DNA of 64,000 nucleotides from an uncultured Bacteroidales bacterium (GTDB lineage Bacteria > Bacteroidota > Bacteroidia > Bacteroidales > Bacteroidaceae): NCBI GenBank assembly GCA_902800925.1, contig CADCGD010000001.1, positions 62,001 through 126,000 on the forward strand. The letters are read 5' to 3'. The notes beneath the pieces are model-generated. The model searched no databases, was not told the origin of the DNA, and saw only the letters and a list, made by a program, of their open reading frames with translations. How positions within the stretch are numbered: the first letter of the stretch is position 1; each line of letters starts with the position of its first letter. A program made the translations under genes and the position numbers. Of the stretch, positions 58,195 to 64,000 are shown piece after piece.

Positions 58195-61100
58195 ATGATG
58201 ACTAAGACAAATATCTTCCGCCTGCTGCTACTCTCCGTACTGTGCATTCACTGTGTGGATACGGCAGCACAGACCACATTGGTCAGCGAAGATTTCTCTG
58301 GTACGACAAACATCTTTGGTGTGGAGGCTACAGAGCCTGCTGCAGGAAAGGTTGCTATATTCAACAGTGATTTGACAGGTTTCGGACGTGTGCTGAACAT
58401 CTGTAACACGTCGGCCACATGTACCATCACCGGACGTGACGGTAACGCGGCAAAGGCCGTCAGCAAGGGGGCCGTTACTGTTGAGTGGGATGCTTTTCAT
58501 GGCTACTGGAGCAAGAATCAGGGAGCTACTGTCACCGTGAAGAACAGCGACGGGAAAGCATTGGCCTCCTACACCTATGATGCCAAGTTAGGACAAATTA
58601 CTGCAGCAACTATCGCTGGTAATACCCCTGATGGATTCAATGCCTTTTCTATGAGCAGTGGTGCCAATGGCTTCAGTGGCAATGGCAAACCATATACCGC
58701 TACGTCAGGCCGTCACCCGCACATCTCCATGACGCTTACCGCTCAGGGACGCCTGTTGATGTCGTTTACGGTACAGGGTAAGACCACTACTCTACAAGGC
58801 AGCATAGGCACTTTAAAGAACAATATTGCCTATGTGCAGTTTACCAGCAACATTGACAATACTGACCGCTGCTATGCCATTGACAACTTCACTGTCAGCG
58901 TTAGCGACCTCTCCGACACAGTGACAGACGGAAACACCATCCTCAATGCAGCTATTACTGGTGCAGAAAGTATGACGTTCGGTTCCAGCACGTCGGCAGC
59001 ATTCAAGAATCCTTACGCTCTCTACATCATAGGCAACGATGGCAGCACCATCAATGCCCAGACTGCTTCTAAGAAGGGCGTTAACTTCAATGTGGTGTGG
59101 GATATTGAGGGATTCAAAACCGCCAATGATACCGAGGGTCAGTATTGTGATTCGTATGGTAGTTTCCCCGCTACCGCTACGGGCAGCACATCGACTACCT
59201 TCAACCTCTGTGATGTGCCCATGAACTTCTATGGTTGCATGACGGCTACCATCACCTATGGTGACCAGACGGTGAAAGCCCGCAAATACGTCACTGCATT
59301 GGGTAACAAAAAGATGACTAACGAACAGGTGTTGCCGTTGGCAGGCTATCCTGTGGATTTTATGGACTATCCCGCTGCACTTGACGGCTATAGCCTCATT
59401 GCTTCTTCTGACGGCAGTGGTCATGACCCTATCACTGGCGGTTGGACGGTGGTGGGAACCGATACTCCCGATGCACGACTGGTGATCGATAATGACAAAC
59501 GCTATATACGTCTGACGGCCAACACATCAGGTAAGAGTCACACACTTGCTCATACAATGGGCAATATTAAGGGACAGGTTATTGTCGATGTGTTGGTGCG
59601 CTATAATAATCCTGGAGCCTTAATCGCAGTGGGTGGTGCTACGATGGATGCCACCGGCATCACTCCCGGCCAGTGGCAGCGCATCGTGTTTTCGGCCGAT
59701 AATGGTAGTCAACGCTGCTTCGCCCGTATATACGACAGTAATGGTAACCTCACTACAGAGACTGCCATCCAGACAGCACCGCAAGCTGGCAGCAGCAATT
59801 GTGTCAATATCGGCTTTAATGATAATGCTACGGGCTCTGTAGATATCGCTTCTTGTAAGGCTTACACTCCGACCATCAATACAGAGACCTATCAGTTGAC
59901 GACTGACAAAGCAATGCTCTCCATCCCTGCTAACGATAAAGCCCGTCTTGCAGTGACAGCCACTGATACTGATGGCTATCCAGTTACCGATAAGGCCACA
60001 TGGACTATTCTGGAGGAAGATATGTGTCAATCGCTGATCATCACTCCCGATGCCGATGACAGTCATCAAGCAACGCTGAGCCTTAGCTCTTCGGCTACGG
60101 CGGGTACTGCTACCATTCAGGTCACCATTGGTGGCGTTTCAACCATCACACAAGTCACAGTGCTAGGTGATGGCGAGAGCATTAAGTTCACACAGTATAC
60201 CCAGAACATCATCATTCCCTTCGACGATGCACATCCTATGGAGGTGACATTCGCTGCACAGGTGGTTGATGGTCAAGGTGCTACAGTCGACCGTAAGGTC
60301 GCCTTAGCTGCTTATACTGCCGATGGTACCATACCTTTCACCAACAGCGAGAGCATCGCTTTTGATGCTGCAACAGGCATCCTCAGCATTGCGTCCTCTG
60401 CGCAACCTACATCACTCATCATCCGTGGAACCTGCAAGGATAGCGATGGTAAAGACTTAAAGAAAGACATCACGGTGAACATGCGCCCCACATCGTTTGT
60501 CTTTGATACGCCTGTGACAAAATACAATATTGATATCTGTCCGGGAGCCTTCTATACGGTAGAGATTACCTATCAAGGTGTGCTCACTACCGGCTATATC
60601 AATAGTGATCTCTTAGGCTATGAGTTGGGTACCAACACGACGATGAAGACCGTCAGCTATACTGTGCCTGGTACAACAGACAAGATAGATCTTCAGGTGG
60701 CAACAGGTGAGAATGTCAGCGCGGCAGGTATCAGTGCCATCACAGTTACCAAGCAGGCACCGCGTAAAAAGCGTGCTAAGCGTGTTGTTCATCATATCGG
60801 TGACTCTACGTCAGCTAATAATGGGTCGTGGGCTTACCGCCTCAGTGGAATGTCGTCAACCTTCCCTGAACTGTTTGCGCTCTGCGACTTCAAAAACAAC
60901 GGAGCCGGTGGACGTAACCTCTCCACCTATTATATGCAAGGTAAACTCTATGGCGTACTGCTCGACATCTATCCAGATGATATCGTGATGTTTGGTAACA
61001 ATGGCACTAACGGTATGGGCAACAGCTACGAGGCAGATATGAATTACTATCTCAATGCTGCAGAGGCACTGGGAGCTAAGATTATTATCAATAGCTATAC

Positions 61101-61602
61101 ACCCCATGGAGCAGTATCTAGCTATGCTAGTGGTTACAATGCCACAACCCACACCTTTGACAGTTATCGTAAGGATAGCTACGAGACCATTGTGCGCAAA
61201 GTGGCTGCACAGCGCGAGAAGAACGACGACAACTATCTCGGTTTTGTGGAGATTGGCAAGAATGCTGATGCTGCTTTCAACGCCTATGTGGCTGACTACA
61301 GCAAGAACGGCTATGCCAGTGCTGATGCTGCTGCACAGGCTATCATTAGCTGTTTTGCCGACCATAACCATTATAATCAAGGCACATTGGCTGGTGACCT
61401 AATGCTGAAAGGTTATGGAAGCATTGAAGGTATCGTCAAACAGCTGACTAGACTACTCAGCAACAACACGACGGCAGTGACCAATGTCAGAGCTGTTGGT
61501 GATGGTAATAATATTGTATACACCCTTCATGGTCAGCGTCTGTCAGCAGCTACCTCGCCAGGTCTGTATATCATCAATGGACGCAAGGTTGTCGTGAAAT
61601 AA
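58195..61602 (+). CDS. Large secreted multidomain protein with C-terminal SGNH (acetylesterase-like) domain
   Basis: 1135 residues from ATG at 58195 (signal FRLLLLSVLCIHCVDTAAQ). Residues about 25-240 form a beta-sandwich, probably a carbohydrate-binding module (VSEDFSGTTN, YAIDNFTVSVSD); 240-860 are Ig-like and jelly-roll stretches with no family I can name. Residues about 865-1085 are an SGNH esterase: HHIGDSTSANN (Ser), NNGAGGRNLS (Gly), FGNNGTNGMG (Asn), FADHNHYNQGTLAGD (Asp/His). The end is a sorting-type tail (YTLHGQRLS...GLYIINGRKVVVK). Likely a surface or exported RG acetylesterase; starts 10 bases after rhaB. Confidence 0.82.
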   Translation: MMTKTNIFRLLLLSVLCIHCVDTAAQTTLVSEDFSGTTNIFGVEATEPAAGKVAIFNSDLTGFGRVLNICNTSATCTITGRDGNAAKAVSKGAVTVEWDAFHGYWSKNQGATVTVKNSDGKALASYTYDAKLGQITAATIAGNTPDGFNAFSMSSGANGFSGNGKPYTATSGRHPHISMTLTAQGRLLMSFTVQGKTTTLQGSIGTLKNNIAYVQFTSNIDNTDRCYAIDNFTVSVSDLSDTVTDGNTILNAAITGAESMTFGSSTSAAFKNPYALYIIGNDGSTINAQTASKKGVNFNVVWDIEGFKTANDTEGQYCDSYGSFPATATGSTSTTFNLCDVPMNFYGCMTATITYGDQTVKARKYVTALGNKKMTNEQVLPLAGYPVDFMDYPAALDGYSLIASSDGSGHDPITGGWTVVGTDTPDARLVIDNDKRYIRLTANTSGKSHTLAHTMGNIKGQVIVDVLVRYNNPGALIAVGGATMDATGITPGQWQRIVFSADNGSQRCFARIYDSNGNLTTETAIQTAPQAGSSNCVNIGFNDNATGSVDIASCKAYTPTINTETYQLTTDKAMLSIPANDKARLAVTATDTDGYPVTDKATWTILEEDMCQSLIITPDADDSHQATLSLSSSATAGTATIQVTIGGVSTITQVTVLGDGESIKFTQYTQNIIIPFDDAHPMEVTFAAQVVDGQGATVDRKVALAAYTADGTIPFTNSESIAFDAATGILSIASSAQPTSLIIRGTCKDSDGKDLKKDITVNMRPTSFVFDTPVTKYNIDICPGAFYTVEITYQGVLTTGYINSDLLGYELGTNTTMKTVSYTVPGTTDKIDLQVATGENVSAAGISAITVTKQAPRKKRAKRVVHHIGDSTSANNGSWAYRLSGMSSTFPELFALCDFKNNGAGGRNLSTYYMQGKLYGVLLDIYPDDIVMFGNNGTNGMGNSYEADMNYYLNAAEALGAKIIINSYTPHGAVSSYASGYNATTHTFDSYRKDSYETIVRKVAAQREKNDDNYLGFVEIGKNADAAFNAYVADYSKNGYASADAAAQAIISCFADHNHYNQGTLAGDLMLKGYGSIEGIVKQLTRLLSNNTTAVTNVRAVGDGNNIVYTLHGQRLSAATSPGLYIINGRKVVVK

Positions 61603-61655
61603 CAAGAGACAAATTTTAATAAGATAATTAACAATCACTTAAAAACAGTAACACT

Positions 61656-63086
61656 ATGGCTAAACCATTAGTAGAAACCAAAGCAAAGGTAGGTGTATTC
61701 TCCATTGCCCTTCAGGCATACCTGCCACAGTTCCCACAACTCGTACCTAACTTCGAGGCTCAGTATGAGGCGTTCAAGAAGACATTGCCCGACACCATTG
61801 AGATTATTGATGGTGGTATGGTGACCACCAAGGAGCAGTCGATGGCTGCCGGTGACAAATTCCGTGCAGCTGATGTCGATCTTGTCATCCTCCAGATGCT
61901 GACCTATTGTACCTCTTATAATATGTTGCCCGCCGTTCGCGACCTCGACGTTCCCGTCGTTATCGTAAACCTGCAGAAGAAGCTGGCTCCTGACTATGCG
62001 AAGACTGATATCCCCACATGGTTGGGCGACCTCTACGCTTGTGGTGCCATTGGTGAGATGGTGGCTGACCTGAATCGTGCTGGCAAACGTTCGGCTGTGA
62101 TTACGGGTGTTGTAGAGGGTGGAGACCCTGGCGTACAGGCAGAGATTGAGGACTGGTGCCGTGCTGCCCAGGTGCGTCGTCGCTTCCGCGATACTAATAT
62201 TGCTCAGATTGGTCGTCCCTATCCTGGCATGATGGACCTCTACATTGACGAGACCAACCTCTACCATCGTATGTTTGTCTATACCAAGCAGTTTGACTGG
62301 GAGCAGATGTGGGCTATTGCCGACAATATCACTGACGAGGCTGCTATCAAGGCTAAGGCTCAGGATATCCTCGATACCTTCGATATCGAGGGCGGTGGAA
62401 CCATTGAGAAGGTTTGGGACATGGCAAAGTATGTCGTTGCCTTCGAACAGTGGGTGAAGGACGAGAAACTGGGTATGATTGCCTCTCACTATGCAGGCTT
62501 CGCACAAGGTGTTGCTGGTAAGCTTGATTCGATGCTGATTCCTGCCTTCTCGATGCTCATCAAGCAGCATACTGCTTGTGCTGTGGAAGGTGATATGAAG
62601 GTGGCTATGGCTATGTCTATCCTGAAGACCATTTCAGGCACAGGCACATTGGCTGAGATGTATTCTATCGACTTCCCCAAGGATATCTGCATCATCGGAC
62701 ACTCTGGCTCTGGCGACTTCGACATCTCGCAGGCCAAGAAACCGACGATGAAGATTGTACCTGTCTTCCATGGCAAGACCGGTGGTGGCTACCTCACGCA
62801 GTTCTATCCTCCTGTAGGCCCTGTCACCTATTTGGCTATCACGCAGGATAAGAACGGTGTCTTCAAGTTCGTTGCTGCCGAGGGTGTCAACGAGGAAGGC
62901 GAGATCTTTACCTTTGGTGATACCAATATGCGTACGAAGTTCTCAATGAGCTGTCGCGAGTTTGTCAACAAGTGGAGCGAGGCTGGTCCTACCCACCACA
63001 TGGCTGCTGCTGTTGGTCACCATATCGACACTATCCTGAAGGTGGCCAAAATCTTCAACATTGAGTGTGACGTAGTTTGCCGTTAA
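61656..63086 (+). CDS. L-arabinose/L-fucose isomerase-family ketol-isomerase
   Basis: 476 residues. The N-terminal Rossmann-like domain (VGVFSIALQAYLPQFPQL, DLVILQMLTYCTSYNMLPAV) and the C-terminal catalytic domain (CAVEGDMKVAMAMSILKTIS with the metal Glu, IGHSGSGDFDIS, GPTHHMAAAVGHHIDTI) are of the AraA/FucI superfamily. It is not the TIM-barrel RhaA. Lying after rhaB and before a sugar transporter it may isomerise L-rhamnose or L-fucose/L-arabinose; the substrate is not determined. It follows the esterase by 53 bases. Confidence 0.78.
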   Translation: MAKPLVETKAKVGVFSIALQAYLPQFPQLVPNFEAQYEAFKKTLPDTIEIIDGGMVTTKEQSMAAGDKFRAADVDLVILQMLTYCTSYNMLPAVRDLDVPVVIVNLQKKLAPDYAKTDIPTWLGDLYACGAIGEMVADLNRAGKRSAVITGVVEGGDPGVQAEIEDWCRAAQVRRRFRDTNIAQIGRPYPGMMDLYIDETNLYHRMFVYTKQFDWEQMWAIADNITDEAAIKAKAQDILDTFDIEGGGTIEKVWDMAKYVVAFEQWVKDEKLGMIASHYAGFAQGVAGKLDSMLIPAFSMLIKQHTACAVEGDMKVAMAMSILKTISGTGTLAEMYSIDFPKDICIIGHSGSGDFDISQAKKPTMKIVPVFHGKTGGGYLTQFYPPVGPVTYLAITQDKNGVFKFVAAEGVNEEGEIFTFGDTNMRTKFSMSCREFVNKWSEAGPTHHMAAAVGHHIDTILKVAKIFNIECDVVCR

Positions 63087-63093
63087 GGCTTTT

Positions 63094-63133
63094 CGTAATA
63101 ACGGTATAACGTAATAACGATATAACGAAATGG
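63094..63133. repeat. 8-bp tandem repeat in the leader of the MFS gene
   Basis: Units CGTAATAA (63094, 63110), CGGTATAA (63102), CGATATAA (63118) and CGAAATGG (63126), the last containing the start codon of the transporter. Confidence 0.85.
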
Positions 63134-64000
63134 CAAATTCTGGTTCTTTGAAGAGTACCATTGCGGTGTCTCTTACCAATTATCTTGATGCTGGCGCTAT
63201 TGTCGCTGGTGCATCTGGTTTGACGCTATGGCAGAACTACCTTGGCTTAACTGAGGTACACTTGGGCTGGCTGAACTTTATCTCGGCCAACTGTCTGGGT
63301 GCGGCCATCGGTGCCATCATCGGTGGTTTCCTGGCTGATAAGTATGGACGTAAGTTTATCTTTACCTACAATCTGCTGGTATATATGACAGGTGTGCTGC
63401 TCGTGATGCTGAGCACCAATTTCCCGATGCTGTTGGCTGGATTCCTCGTAACAGGAATCTCTGTCGGCGTGGGTGTTCCCGCCTCATGGACCTATATCTC
63501 TGAGTCATCAGAGGTGAATAACCGTGGACGAAATATCTGTATATCGCAGATGTCGTGGGGCTTCGGACCGATGTGTATCCTCTTGTTTGGTATGCTCTTT
63601 GCCCCTGGCGGCTATCTTTTCGGATGGGTAGAGTCTGTAGCACATATGTTTGGCGGTGCCGACATGTCGCAGGAGGCTGTCAATGCCTTCTCGTCGCGCA
63701 TTGTTTTCTTCACCCTGTTCATTGTGGCTTTCATTGCCTGGAACCTACAGCGTCAGTTGCAAGAGAGTGCAGAGTTCACTGCCCAGAAGGCTTCGGGACA
63801 GAAGCAGCCTGGTATGCTTGATAACATCAAACTGCTGTTTACGAACAAGATTGCCGTACGCACCGTTGTTTTCCTCGCCACGATTTATCTGACGTGGAAC
63901 CTTGTAGCCTCTGTGATGGGATTCTTCCAGCCTCATATCTATGAGACGGCAGGTGGTGTCAGCAACGAACAGGCTAACTGGATGAACTGTATCCAGTGGT
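63130..64000 (+). CDS. MFS sugar transporter (5' part)
   Basis: The frame is open from ATG at 63130 to the right edge; 290 codons are visible. The N-terminal half of a major-facilitator protein: TM1 with DAGAIVAGASGL, the loop motif GGFLADKYGRKF between TM2 and TM3 (MFS signature GxxxDRxGRR), TM4 with GVGVPASWTYISESS, then a charged central loop. Similar to Bacteroidota sugar porters. Given its place behind a sugar isomerase and rhaB, rhamnose or a related sugar is the likely cargo. Confidence 0.9.
   Translation, partial: MANSGSLKSTIAVSLTNYLDAGAIVAGASGLTLWQNYLGLTEVHLGWLNFISANCLGAAIGAIIGGFLADKYGRKFIFTYNLLVYMTGVLLVMLSTNFPMLLAGFLVTGISVGVGVPASWTYISESSEVNNRGRNICISQMSWGFGPMCILLFGMLFAPGGYLFGWVESVAHMFGGADMSQEAVNAFSSRIVFFTLFIVAFIAWNLQRQLQESAEFTAQKASGQKQPGMLDNIKLLFTNKIAVRTVVFLATIYLTWNLVASVMGFFQPHIYETAGGVSNEQANWMNCIQW

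Noticed and set aside
1..64000. tRNA, rRNA or other standard RNA genes
   Set aside because: No cloverleaf-like or conserved rRNA segments were recognised in the gaps; gaps are too small or already explained.

Overview
The window looks like a chromosome segment from a Bacteroidales bacterium, most likely a Prevotella-type (Prevotellaceae) gut or rumen species. The reasons are promoters of the Bacteroidota type (TAnnTTTG at -7, sometimes TTG 18-20 bases further upstream), few Shine-Dalgarno sites, secreted proteins ending in a NLxGQRv...GxxixNGKKxxxK tail, and many plant-cell-wall enzymes. No rRNA, tRNA, CRISPR array or transposase was found.

Layout. (1) 1-7984: the 3' end of a KduD-like uronate dehydrogenase, miaB, then a sensory cluster (NMT1/THI5-like binding protein, a Cache/HAMP protein with a degenerate kinase core, a full Cache/HAMP histidine kinase) followed by an LTA-synthase-like sulfatase-fold enzyme. 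(2) 8058-31641: a surface-polysaccharide and lipid region. It holds an MsbA-like exporter, dTDP-sugar ketoisomerase genes (one broken by an amber codon), two DegT/WecE-type aminotransferases, UDP-galactopyranose mutase, two LicD proteins, phosphoethanolamine and LTA-type transferases, an LpxL-type acyltransferase and about eight glycosyltransferases. It ends with a GtrA/GtrB-like pair and a membrane GT87 protein fused to a formylglycine-generating-enzyme-like domain. (3) 31683-33846: HIT protein, greA, a short promoter-plus-terminator unit, a doubtful lipoprotein ORF and a (p)ppGpp-hydrolase-like HD protein. (4) 33847-34302: a gene-free stretch between convergent genes, bounded by a 66-bp inverted repeat and containing 21-bp tandem repeats. 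(5) 34303-64000: a rhamnogalacturonan-I utilisation cluster without SusC/SusD or a regulator in view. It holds PL11 lyase, two GH105 domains, GH106, GH28, GH35, three GH2 enzymes, CE12 and SGNH esterases, rhamnose mutarotase, rhamnulokinase, a ketol-isomerase and an MFS transporter.

In the RG-I cluster the lyase and GH28 cut the backbone, esterases remove acetyl groups, GH2 and GH35 enzymes remove side-chain galactose-type sugars, GH105 removes unsaturated galacturonate and GH106 the newly exposed rhamnose. RhaM, rhamnulokinase, the isomerase and the transporter suit import and catabolism of the rhamnose, and the KduD-like enzyme at the left end suits the uronate branch.

Most unusual points: a GH105-GH106 fusion whose junction is an A9 run identical in logic to the dnaX frameshift site; a 5'-end sequence (AAAACRAAC-type) shared by five RG-I promoters but not by the other promoters seen; the palindromic 21-bp arrays inside an inverted-repeat element; and a scattered set of 7-9-bp tandem repeats lying both in leaders and in frame inside genes.
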